64,000 bases of DNA from assembly GCF_019212185.1 (NCBI RefSeq), contig NZ_CP078138.1, positions 1,408,501 through 1,472,500 of the forward strand. Direction: 5' to 3'. Numbering within the stretch: the stretch's first letter is position 1; the number at the start of each line of letters is the position of its first letter. The translations under genes were made by a program, and so were the position numbers. The notes below the pieces were generated by a model, which worked only from the letters and a program-made list of their open reading frames with translations, did no database searches and was not told where the DNA came from. Below are positions 1-8,721 of this stretch, piece after piece. The DNA is from Pseudomonas fluorescens. Lineage in GTDB: Bacteria; Pseudomonadota; Gammaproteobacteria; Pseudomonadales; Pseudomonadaceae.

Positions 1-237
1 AATTTTTTTGAAAATTCTGTATACAGGCGAGCGCATATGAGATCTCTGCCAAAGCGCTCAGGAACTGAAGTGAGCGACTCTTTATCCCGTCGGCCTTATC
101 CCCTATTGGCTGCTCTAGGTTATTGGTACTTTTTTCAAAAAGATCCATTTAGTAAGCTTCTAGGACACAGATCTGACATTCGCTCTTCGCTGAACTACGC
201 TGCGATTTGATATCTTCGTATCATAAGGACATCACGC
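1..237. other. Upstream region, no gene seen
   Basis: I see no coding sequence here. The stretch is AT-rich at its left edge and presumably carries the promoter of the channel gene that starts at 238. An AAGGAC ribosome binding site lies just before that ATG. No clear operator or terminator could be assigned. Confidence 0.4.
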
Positions 238-1848
238 ATGCGAATCAGATTGCCAGTCATATGGATGGTTGTTTTTTGCATGCTTTGGTCAGTCAGCCTT
301 TGGGCTGACACCACAGTAAAACCGGTAGAAAACCTCGCCGAGCTTAAAGTCGCGAATCGTAGCGTTATGGTCTTTCACGCGACGATACTCGGTGAAGTGC
401 CCGAGTTACGAGCAAAGCGGGCGAAAGAGGTCATTGGTGAGGCCCTGGAAGCCGATGACGGGCTAAACGTCACCATCGAGCCGATCATGAAAAGCTATAT
501 GGTGTTGTTGGGCAGTCGTAGGGCCTTCATTTTTTCTCCTGAGGACTTCAATGAGTCCGAATTCGACTCAGTACAGCAGGCAGCTGAAGTGGCGGCGGAA
601 AAGCTGCGCCAAGCGGTCTCTGAAACTCAAGAAACGCGCAACCTGCATCTGATCCTCTGGTCAGTGGGAGCCGCATTGTTGGCAACTGGCATTTATGTCG
701 CCCTACTCTTGGGCGTGAGTAATCTGCGACGGCGCTTGCTGAGAAAACTCCCCGAGTTGATGCATCAACATACCAGAGCGTTAAAGATTGGGCGGATTCC
801 GTTGCTCGACGCCAATTATATGTATCCGTTGGTCGGCCGTCTGTTCGAGCTCCTGCGGTGGATTGCTGTGTCGCTCCTGACATACGAGTGGTGTGGTTTT
901 GTCCTATTGCGTTTTCCCTACACACGACCGTGGGGTGAAAGACTTGATAGCTATCTATTGGAAGTCGGCGATTATTTTTTGCAGGGGATTGTCGGTGCCA
1001 TACCAAGATTGGTCATAGCCCTAGCAATTTTTTTCATCGCGCGCGGCGCTACTGCATTTACGAGCAGGATTCTGCGTCGCATTTCTAGCCCTGGAAACTT
1101 CAGCTGGTTGAACCACGAGACCCTACAACCGACTCAAAAGCTCACTTCCCTGGCCATCTGGCTGTTTGCTTTGGCGATGGCCTATCCGTATTTGCCGGGT
1201 GCTGGCACCGATGCATTCAAAGGAGTATCGGTGCTGGTCGGCCTGATGATTTCCCTGGGGGCCACCAGCGTGGTAGGGCAGGCCGCCGCCGGGTTGATTC
1301 TGACCTACACTCGAACACTGCGGCTAGGCGAGTACGTGCGTATTGGCGAATACGAAGGAACCGTCACTGAGCTGGGTATGTTCACCACGCGTATCCGCAC
1401 TGGTCTGGGTGAGGTGTTAACTCTGCCAAACTCATTGATCACAGGTGCTGTAACGAAGAACTACTCGCGGGCGGTCAAGGGTATGGGGTATGTGGTCGAC
1501 ACCGTGGTGACGATTGGCTACGACACCCCGTGGAGGCAAGTGGAAAGTATGCTGTTGGAAGCTGCCCGACGCACCGTAGGCGTCCTTGAAGACCCATCAC
1601 CCCAAGTGTTTCAGACCGCGCTGTCAGATTTCTACCCGGAGTATCGCTTGGTGGCCCAGGCCATTCCGAATCTGCCGCGACCGCGAGCAGTGTTGCTCAG
1701 CATACTGCACGCCAACATACAGGATGTGTTCAACGAGTACGGCGTACAGATCATGTCGCCCCACTATCTGGGCGATCCGCAGCAAGAGAAGTGGGTGCCC
1801 AAGGACAAATGGTACACGGCACCTGCGCAAGAACAGAAGGATTACTGA
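238..1848 (+). CDS. MscS-family mechanosensitive ion channel protein
   Basis: 536 aa. An N-terminal signal peptide (to about residue 23) precedes a periplasmic domain of roughly 110 residues, then several membrane segments (about 140-165, 195-225, 245-275, 305-350). The MscS core is recognisable at about 340-410: GATSVVGQAAAGLI is the glycine/alanine-rich pore helix and RLGEYVRIGEYEGTV is the start of the cytoplasmic beta domain. Family members open under membrane tension to release solutes, or tune membrane and envelope stress; this long form with a periplasmic domain is of unknown specialisation. The ATG at 238 is preceded by AAGGAC. The transporter gene follows 24 bases later on the same strand, so the two are probably co-transcribed. 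Confidence 0.9.
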   Translation: MRIRLPVIWMVVFCMLWSVSLWADTTVKPVENLAELKVANRSVMVFHATILGEVPELRAKRAKEVIGEALEADDGLNVTIEPIMKSYMVLLGSRRAFIFSPEDFNESEFDSVQQAAEVAAEKLRQAVSETQETRNLHLILWSVGAALLATGIYVALLLGVSNLRRRLLRKLPELMHQHTRALKIGRIPLLDANYMYPLVGRLFELLRWIAVSLLTYEWCGFVLLRFPYTRPWGERLDSYLLEVGDYFLQGIVGAIPRLVIALAIFFIARGATAFTSRILRRISSPGNFSWLNHETLQPTQKLTSLAIWLFALAMAYPYLPGAGTDAFKGVSVLVGLMISLGATSVVGQAAAGLILTYTRTLRLGEYVRIGEYEGTVTELGMFTTRIRTGLGEVLTLPNSLITGAVTKNYSRAVKGMGYVVDTVVTIGYDTPWRQVESMLLEAARRTVGVLEDPSPQVFQTALSDFYPEYRLVAQAIPNLPRPRAVLLSILHANIQDVFNEYGVQIMSPHYLGDPQQEKWVPKDKWYTAPAQEQKDY

Positions 1849-1872
1849 GTCGTCTCAAAGGGAGTGGGCAAT

Positions 1873-3564
1873 ATGCTTGAATTCGTGCTCCATGCTTTTC
1901 GATCCAACCCGGAGATTGCGGTGTTCCTCGCTATTGCCCTGGGCGTTTTCATCGGTCGCATCCACATCGGCAGTTTTCACTTGGGCTCGGTAGCCGGGGC
2001 GCTGCTGATGGGACTGCTGATCGGCCAGATCGGCCTGGAAGTGCCGACCGGGTTGAAGTCGGTGTTTTTCGTGATGTTCATCTACGCGGTCGGCTTCAAG
2101 AGCGGGCCAGAGTTTTTCGGAAGCCTCAATCGCGGTACGCTAAAACTGGTGCTGCTATCCGTGGTGCTGTGCGCCACGGCGCTGGCGACCATTCTGTTGA
2201 TGAACGCGGTGTTTCATTTTGACGCCGGTTTCACCGCAGGCCTCGGTGCTGGTGCGCTCACCGACACGGCGATCATGGGTACCGCAACAAGTTCGATCAA
2301 TCAACTGGCGATCGACGCTGCCGCGAAGGCGCAGCTCAACAGTCATATGGCGATTGCCTATGCAATCACCTACCTGTTTGGCACGATCGGTCTGGTTGTC
2401 TTTGTAGGCAGTATCGCCCCGAAATTGCTCGGTGTGGATCTTAGGGCTTCGGCAAGGGAACTGGAGTTGGAATTAGGAATCGCCAAAGACGAAGACGCAA
2501 TTACCGTACCGTACACGCGCATTGTTGTGCGTGCACATCAAGTTGCCAGCAATGGCGAGGCGGCTGGACAACGCATCGTCGATATCGAAAAGTTGCATGA
2601 CTCTCTGACGTTCGAGCGGGTAGTGCGTGCCGGGCAGATCATCGAGCGCGATGAAGATTTCACCCTAATGACAGGCGATATTGTCGGTGTGTACGCCTTA
2701 CGCGAAGCCGTTGGAACACTAACCCAATGGATCGGGCCGGAAATCGACCATCCAGTATCGTTATCGTTTCCGACCCGCAAGGTAGACTTAATCCTGACTT
2801 CGCCAGAGTTCGCCGGAAAGACCATCCATCAAGCCAAATCTCTTCTGGAAAATACCCAGCGCCTAGGTTGCTTCATTAACACCATTACCCGTCAGGGATA
2901 CGAACTGCCGTTACTGCCTAACACTGTGCTTCGCCGGGGTGATGTACTTACTCTCACTGGACGCACGGCCGGCGTCGAGGCGTTGGCTAGGAGGCTTGGG
3001 CGGATTCGCGAGAGCAACTACAAAAGTGACATCGCCGTACATGCCTTGGGCATGGTGCTGGGGTCGCTGCTAGGTTTGCTGTCCACTCATGTCGGGATGA
3101 TTCCAGTGGAACTCGGCATCGGTGGCGGAGTGTTGGTCGCGGCGCTGGTGATAGGCTGGTACAACTCCCGTCACCCAGAAGTCGGAGCACTACCCAAGGC
3201 CGCGCAATGGGCGTTTTCCGAATTTGGCCTGACTGCGTTTGGTGCAGTTGTTGGTTTGCTCGCGGGCCCGGCGGCTTTTGCCGCAATGAAAGAGCAAGGT
3301 CTGGCGCTGCTGTTATCCGGCGCGGTAGTGACGATAGTACCTCCGTTGGTGGCGCTGTATTTCGGTCGATATATACTTCGTCTGCATCCGATGATCCTGT
3401 TCGGCGCACTAGCTGGTGCACAGACGGAAGCCGCATCAATGAACAAGATTATCGAACAGTCCGGCAGTAACACTCCGGTCATTGGCTTTACCGTGTGTTA
3501 TGGCATTTCCAACGTATTGCTGGCCGTGTGTGGGCCCATCATCATTTTTGTCATCGCAGGTTAG
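1873..3564 (+). CDS. AspT/YidE-type transporter with two TrkA-C (RCK-C) domains
   Basis: 563 aa from the ATG at 1873, which has an AAGGGAG site 6-12 bases upstream; a GTG at 1864 in the same frame overlaps that site and is less likely. Five or six N-terminal membrane segments (residues about 1-180) and six C-terminal ones (about 385-560) flank two cytosolic TrkA-C-like domains (about 200-285 and 295-370). This split membrane-RCK-RCK-membrane order is that of the aspartate:alanine exchanger family (AspT, YidE, YbjL). The substrate cannot be read from the sequence; AspT exchanges aspartate for alanine, while YidE and YbjL are uncharacterised. The gene lies directly behind the MscS gene in the same direction. 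Confidence 0.88.
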   Translation: MLEFVLHAFRSNPEIAVFLAIALGVFIGRIHIGSFHLGSVAGALLMGLLIGQIGLEVPTGLKSVFFVMFIYAVGFKSGPEFFGSLNRGTLKLVLLSVVLCATALATILLMNAVFHFDAGFTAGLGAGALTDTAIMGTATSSINQLAIDAAAKAQLNSHMAIAYAITYLFGTIGLVVFVGSIAPKLLGVDLRASARELELELGIAKDEDAITVPYTRIVVRAHQVASNGEAAGQRIVDIEKLHDSLTFERVVRAGQIIERDEDFTLMTGDIVGVYALREAVGTLTQWIGPEIDHPVSLSFPTRKVDLILTSPEFAGKTIHQAKSLLENTQRLGCFINTITRQGYELPLLPNTVLRRGDVLTLTGRTAGVEALARRLGRIRESNYKSDIAVHALGMVLGSLLGLLSTHVGMIPVELGIGGGVLVAALVIGWYNSRHPEVGALPKAAQWAFSEFGLTAFGAVVGLLAGPAAFAAMKEQGLALLLSGAVVTIVPPLVALYFGRYILRLHPMILFGALAGAQTEAASMNKIIEQSGSNTPVIGFTVCYGISNVLLAVCGPIIIFVIAG

Positions 3565-3572
3565 AGTGTTTT

Positions 3573-3917
3573 TCAGCAATCACTTTCCCTAAGTAAGATA
3601 GCCAACAAATGAGCTACGCCATTAGCCGTCTTGCGGCTGCGTGCGCTTTTGCTCAGCACTTTAATTGACAGAAGGGGCGTCACTCCTCCCAGCAATAAAT
3701 TAGGGTGTTTCTGATCGAGCTGGGCTTCGATTTGGACGGTCTGAACTACGGCTTCGAACCGCGCTTTGATGGCGCTGACATAGGCAGCGTGGGCTTGCCA
3801 GTTTCATGTAAGCTGATTTATAGGGGCAGGCCGGGCGTCGGTGTTGACGTTGGTGCTCAAGATCAGACAGGCCAACAACAGGAAGCCGAAACTGGGCTCA
3901 AGGGCGGTTTTGTGCAT
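3573..3917 (-). pseudogene. Broken small secreted-protein ORF coupled to the TolC-like gene
   Basis: An ATG at 3917 lies inside the end of the TolC-like gene (out of frame) and opens an ORF with a signal-like start (MHKTALEPSFGFLLLACLIL). It stops at a TGA (3804-3806) after 37 residues, yet the same frame stays open beyond that codon to 3573, giving 115 codons with one internal stop. The overlap with the upstream gene suggests it was once translated by coupling. I do not recognise the product. It may be a nonsense-mutated gene or simply chance; the open frame behind the stop is the only support for the first reading. Confidence 0.3.
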
Positions 3918-5433
3918 TCGGCGCTCCTTGCTGAGTGATGAGTAGGCGTTGCTGCTCCTGTTCGTTCAAAGTGCGTTGGATTTCCCGGGCCAAGGTCTTG
4001 ATGTCGTGTTTAGATATTTCGGTCGGCAGGACATCTAGGCCCACTGAGTTGTACAAGCGGCCCCAAGCCGCCTGAGCACTGGAGAATGCGGCTTCGCGCT
4101 GATAGCGCGAGAGCAGATAGCGCCCTTCGGAACGAATCACTTCCAGTTCTGAGCCCAACTTCCCGGTTTTCGCCGCCTGGGCGTAGTCGAGCAGGCTGCG
4201 GTCGACCCGCAAACTGTCCTCGGTGAATTCCACTTCCTGGCGCGCCAGTTGATAGCGCAGGGTACCGACCCGTACCTGGGTCAGGATTGCCATGGACAGA
4301 GCCACCCGACGTGTATCGTCGGTTTCGTTCTGGGACTTTTGCGCGGCATTGAGCGATGGCAATTGCAACAGGCGCAGTAGGTTCATCGAGACTTGCAGGC
4401 CGGTGGCGTTCCAGTCGTTGTTGTAGAGGTATTTGTTGGAGTCGTAGTGATAGCCGAAGTCGACGCTGACATTAGGCCACAATTGCGCCTTGGCGATGTC
4501 CAGGTCTTTCTGGTTGACCCGCTTGCGGTACCACTCTTCCATGATTTCCGGACGGTGCTCCATGGACAGCTGCTCAAGCTGCGCCATGCTCTGGTGCACC
4601 TCGGGCAGCGGCGGATCGGGTACGTCGGCCAAGACCATATTCGTCCCCGGTGGCAGCGACATCAGCGCAGCAAGCTCAGCCTGGGCAAACTCCAGATCTT
4701 GGCGCCGTACGGTCAGCAGGTAGATCGAATCGAGCAGAGCCCGCTGGTAGGCGAGTATTTCCTGGCGTGGCAATAGGCCGCGCTGTTCGGCTTCTCGGGC
4801 CGAGGTCAGTGCGGTGTGGGTGCGCATCAGCAGCTTGTCAACTTCCGGCATTAGGCGCTGCGCACCGAGAGCGCGCCAGTAGGCATTGCGCACGTCTTGC
4901 AGGACGTTCTGCGCGACTTTGCGCCGGCGCTCTTCGGCCATCAGAATCTGGTCAGCCTTCTGCTGGGTACGGTAATACGCTACGCCGAAATCCAGCAAGC
5001 TCCAGCTCAGTCCTAGACCATAGATTTCGCGGTAACGCTCTTCGGAGGTCGAAGGCCGCAAGCTGACCTGGCGGTCTTCGATACCGATCGAGGTACCTCC
5101 TGAGTCATTATTGCGTCCGGCATATCCGGCTGAGGCCACCAACCGTGGCAGCATTTCATGGCTGGAGACATCGCGCAGGTCTGAGGCCAGCGCGCTTTCC
5201 ATGAGTTTGAGGCGGTAGTCGAGATTGTATTTCAAGGCCCGTGCGGCCGCTTCATAAAAGGTAATGGGTGCGGTGACCGGTTCCTGGTCGGAGTACATGC
5301 GGGACTGGTCAGAGATGATGCGTTGACGGTTTTCTTCGTCGGTGGAGGGTTTAAGCTCCAATGCAGAGCAGGCGCTAAGTACCAGTGCCCCTGTAAAGGC
5401 CATACATAGAATCCGGATAGCAGTACTAGGCAT
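3898..5433 (-). CDS. TolC-family outer membrane efflux lipoprotein
   Basis: 511 aa from the ATG at 5433 (AAAGGG eight bases upstream; an in-frame TTG at 5439 is less likely). The N terminus is a lipoprotein signal with lipobox LSAC, the Cys at about residue 22. The rest has the two-repeat outer membrane efflux protein (OEP) pattern with long helical, coiled-coil stretches and the usual 'YPNVS-like' turn (LWPNVSVDFGYHYD). Such proteins form the trimeric exit duct of type I secretion or RND/ABC tripartite pumps. No membrane fusion protein or pump gene is next to it here, so its partners must lie elsewhere or have been lost; the short broken ORF overlapping its 3' end may be a relic of the operon. 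Confidence 0.9.
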   Translation of the reverse strand: MPSTAIRILCMAFTGALVLSACSALELKPSTDEENRQRIISDQSRMYSDQEPVTAPITFYEAAARALKYNLDYRLKLMESALASDLRDVSSHEMLPRLVASAGYAGRNNDSGGTSIGIEDRQVSLRPSTSEERYREIYGLGLSWSLLDFGVAYYRTQQKADQILMAEERRRKVAQNVLQDVRNAYWRALGAQRLMPEVDKLLMRTHTALTSAREAEQRGLLPRQEILAYQRALLDSIYLLTVRRQDLEFAQAELAALMSLPPGTNMVLADVPDPPLPEVHQSMAQLEQLSMEHRPEIMEEWYRKRVNQKDLDIAKAQLWPNVSVDFGYHYDSNKYLYNNDWNATGLQVSMNLLRLLQLPSLNAAQKSQNETDDTRRVALSMAILTQVRVGTLRYQLARQEVEFTEDSLRVDRSLLDYAQAAKTGKLGSELEVIRSEGRYLLSRYQREAAFSSAQAAWGRLYNSVGLDVLPTEISKHDIKTLAREIQRTLNEQEQQRLLITQQGAPNAQNRP

Positions 5434-5439
5434 ACTCAA

Positions 5440-6127
5440 TCCCTTTTGCTTGTCCGTGTAGGAGGGCCCTGATAGCGACTGTTCGGTGAAAGCACAAACT
5501 CCTAGGAGTTAAGAATGGGGAGCTTGAGCGCTATGGGCGTAGGTGCATTGAGACCAAAATGGATATTGATAAACCCAGATCGCCGAAATAGCATGTTCAA
5601 TCCTTGTATGGCGCCTTGAACCATACAAGGGTATGCGACACCGGTTATCTGACTTAATGAGCGTAGAGCTTTTTTTGTGCTTTTCCATATGTCAGTGCGC
5701 CGTGCTGACCTCAGTATGGTTCGCGGTACAATAGAAGTCATCGAACAACCAAGGCGTGTTGGGTGAAGCTCGCCTTTGGCAGGTTCAAGAGCGCCTGTTA
5801 TCCCTATGGGAATGATGAGCTGAATGCTCTGGTCGTCGCTGCCGCGCTTGCCTACGAGACCGTCGCCCCCTGTCCAGTCTCGCAAATTATGATACCGCCA
5901 ATCTATGCCGAGGAGCGGTGGTGACGATTCTGCGATGGTCGATACGTACCTCTTACTCCGATTGAGTCGCTTAAACCTATCAATAAAAAAGTAGGCTAAG
6001 TTGATATTTCCTGATGGCGGTGATGGTTAAACTCAGGAACGCCCACTTCGTGTTTGTTGACATCTCCGGCGATCTAGACAGCTAGATGTTTAGCGTTGGA
6101 ATGCTGAGCACTGATTAGATCATCACA
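5440..6127. other. Gene-poor interval of about 690 bases
   Basis: No convincing gene. A 127-codon minus-strand frame (5502-5885) exists but has no ribosome binding site, no recognisable domain and a composition like noncoding sequence. Short plus-strand frames are equally unconvincing. The interval separates the TolC-like gene from the 3' end of the cytochrome gene, and may hold remnants of a lost gene. No terminator with a clear T-run was seen. Confidence 0.35.
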
Positions 6128-8497
6128 TCATTTTAGTGCCGGATCGCCCATATTCATTCTCTTCCACCCCTGCAATAGCACCTGCGCCTTCGGCTCTTGG
6201 CCGCTGTCGAGGTAGTACTGGATCAGCGACAGCCGTGCATTGCGGTTGGCCGGTTGCACCTTGAGCAGGCCTTCCAGTATCGAGCACGCCTCATCAACCT
6301 TGCCACTGTCGTGTAACGCCACCGCCAGCACATAACCGTACTGCGCGTTCTGCGGTTCCAGTTGTGCAGCCTTGTGCAGCGCAGCCATCGCTTCGTCGGT
6401 TTTACCGGTGCGGATCAGTGACAGGCCCTGGGTATGTTGCAACAGCGCAGCCTCCGGGTGTTCCTTGAGGCTGTCAGCAAGCAGTGTTTGCGCTTCCTGA
6501 CCGCGACCGTTGGCCTCCAGCCATTGCACTAGCGTCACCAGCGCCGGGTAGAAGTCCGGATCGCGCTTGAGCGCATCTCGCAGCAATGCCTCGACTTCCG
6601 AACTGCGCCCACTGGCCTGATAAAGCATGGCCAGATTGAGGTTTGCTTCGGCGCGTTCGAGCAGACTCTTCTGCACCGCCTCGTATTCGCCAATCGCCGC
6701 TTCCCAGTTGGCTTGCGCTGCACCGAGACCATTACTGCGGGCGACGCTGAGCAAGTCCCGCGCAACAACAATGCGCACCGCTTTCACCGGATCTTCCAGC
6801 AGTGGTGACAGCAACGGCGCACGTTCGGGTGGCGGCAGAAATGCACTGATTGCCCTCGCTGCACTTTCACGCACCTGTGGCTCAGGATTTTTCAGATCTT
6901 GCGTGGCCAGTTTCAATGCCTGCGCGCTTGGGTACAGCGGCAGTTCTGCCAGCAAGGTCGAGCGTTGAATTGCCGGCAGGTTGCTGCGCTGCAATTGCGT
7001 AAACAACGCGTCGGCAGCCCCGGGCTGGCCATTGCGGATCAGCCACAGACTTTCGTCGTAACGCGGTGCCTGCGGGGCGGTGGAGGCGCCCCACAGCTTG
7101 AACTGCGCGGTGATTTTGTCGCCAGACTTGCCCTGATGGCAGGTCATGCAGGCGTCCGGGGTGCCGAGTTTCTGCGCACGTTCCGGGTTGGGAATGCTGA
7201 AGCTGTGGTCGTGGCGGAAGTCGTTGCCCATGTAGAACTTGCCGGGCATGTGGCAATCCACGCACTGCGAACCCGGTTGGCCCATGGTGTGGCGCGTGTG
7301 TTCGATGGAGTCGTAGTTTTTTGCTTGCAGGCCTCGGCCATCAACCCCTTCAACCGAAGTCTTGCCCGCCGTGTTGTGGCATTGCAGGCACACGCCATTG
7401 CCCGGCACCTTCAGCTGCGTGCTGTGCGGGTTGTGGCAGTTGCTGCAACGCACACCTTTGTCGAACATTTTGCTTTGCAGGAACGAGCCATGCTCGAACA
7501 CTTCATCCTTGATCTTGCCGTCCAGCGCATACAGTTCGCGGGTTAGGGTGCTAGGCAGGTAGTCGTCCATCAAGCGTTTGCCGGCCGTGTAGCCATCGCC
7601 CAACGGTGCACGACGCGCATGGCAACGGGCGCAGGTTTCGATCTCGACCGTGGCGTTTTTGTCGTTGAGGTCGACGTCGAAACCCTGATGAATCAGGTCG
7701 CCTTTTTTCTGCGTCCATTCCAGGTGATTGGAGGCCGGGCCATGGCAAGCCTGGCAGCCGACGCCGAGGCTGTTCCAGTGACTGTCGAAGGTGTTTTTCG
7801 CCGCATCGAAATTGCGCTTGAAACCGGTGGTGTGGCACTCGACGCACATGAAGTTGGCGTTCTGGCTCGGCTTGCTCCAGTGCAGCGGGTTCTTGAAGGT
7901 CACACCCTGGCCCGGATACAAATGGAACCAGCGGTGTTTCTCGGTATCCCAGGCCACGCCGAGGGCTTGCAGCCGACCCTCGCCGACCTCGATCAAATAC
8001 TGTTGCAACGGTGCAATGCCGAAGGTGTAGGCGACTTTGAAATCGGCGTTCTTGCCGTCGATACCCGGCGTGTTGACCCAGAATTCGTCGCCCTTGCGCG
8101 CGAACACCGTGGTCTCTTTTTCGGCCTTGAAGGTGACATTGTTGAAGTCGCCGAGCATGGTCTCGGCGTTGGCTGGTTGCATCGCCAACTGGTGATGGGA
8201 GCCTTGCCAGTCCTTGACCTGCTCGCCGTGGCAGCCTTGGCATTGCTGCTCGTCGACCATGGTCGCCGGTTTCAGCGCGACCAGTGGCGGCTTGGGTGCG
8301 GCAGGCGCGGGCGCCGGTGCACTGATCGGTGGCACCGTGATCGGCGCGGTAACGGGCGCAGGGCTGAACAGAAACCAGCCTATCCCCGCCACAGCCGCCA
8401 GCAGCACGCTGATGGAGACGGGGAACAGATAACGTGAAAGTGAAGATTGAGACAAATCCGGGTCAGGATGTACCGATTTATTTTTATGCTTGGGCAT
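6128..8497 (-). CDS. Membrane-anchored octahaem cytochrome c with C-terminal TPR repeats
   Basis: 789 aa from the second ATG (8497), which has GGAAG upstream; an ATG at 8509 is in frame. Residues about 25-45 form one membrane anchor followed by an Ala/Pro-rich linker. Eight CXXCH haem sites follow in order: CQGCH, CVECH, CQACH, CARCH, CSNCH, CLQCH, CVDCH, CMTCH, over about residues 85-450, in the cytochrome c554/octahaem style. After a HEAT-like helical stretch the last 200 residues are tetratricopeptide repeats (for example LNLAMLYQASGRSSEVEALL). The family is thought to carry out periplasmic electron transfer or multi-electron reduction; the substrate is not known. It lies on the same strand as the neighbouring fused MFS gene, 200 bases downstream of it. 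Confidence 0.88.
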   Translation of the reverse strand: MPKHKNKSVHPDPDLSQSSLSRYLFPVSISVLLAAVAGIGWFLFSPAPVTAPITVPPISAPAPAPAAPKPPLVALKPATMVDEQQCQGCHGEQVKDWQGSHHQLAMQPANAETMLGDFNNVTFKAEKETTVFARKGDEFWVNTPGIDGKNADFKVAYTFGIAPLQQYLIEVGEGRLQALGVAWDTEKHRWFHLYPGQGVTFKNPLHWSKPSQNANFMCVECHTTGFKRNFDAAKNTFDSHWNSLGVGCQACHGPASNHLEWTQKKGDLIHQGFDVDLNDKNATVEIETCARCHARRAPLGDGYTAGKRLMDDYLPSTLTRELYALDGKIKDEVFEHGSFLQSKMFDKGVRCSNCHNPHSTQLKVPGNGVCLQCHNTAGKTSVEGVDGRGLQAKNYDSIEHTRHTMGQPGSQCVDCHMPGKFYMGNDFRHDHSFSIPNPERAQKLGTPDACMTCHQGKSGDKITAQFKLWGASTAPQAPRYDESLWLIRNGQPGAADALFTQLQRSNLPAIQRSTLLAELPLYPSAQALKLATQDLKNPEPQVRESAARAISAFLPPPERAPLLSPLLEDPVKAVRIVVARDLLSVARSNGLGAAQANWEAAIGEYEAVQKSLLERAEANLNLAMLYQASGRSSEVEALLRDALKRDPDFYPALVTLVQWLEANGRGQEAQTLLADSLKEHPEAALLQHTQGLSLIRTGKTDEAMAALHKAAQLEPQNAQYGYVLAVALHDSGKVDEACSILEGLLKVQPANRNARLSLIQYYLDSGQEPKAQVLLQGWKRMNMGDPALK

Positions 8498-8721
8498 TGC
8501 GACTTCCATAGTCCGGATGCTTTCGCCGTCAGGCGCTGGCTGAAACTCGATGCAGCTTTATTGGAAAGCAACCGTGAGAATTGACCCCTCTGAGCGGTCA
8601 CTCGCCTATTGCGGCTGTGAAATGCGCTGTGTCAGTTATTTACACTAAATAGCAGAAAGTTTGGTTACCAGTATTAGTGAAATTTTGCTCACTGAAAAAC
8701 GTTAGTGCACAGTGGGCAAAG

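Noticed and set aside
5502..5885. 127-codon minus-strand frame
   Set aside because: No ribosome binding site, no recognisable domain, and a composition like noncoding sequence; not listed as a gene.
7619..8437. 272-codon plus-strand frame over the octahaem cytochrome gene
   Set aside because: Antisense shadow of a gene with eight clear haem sites.
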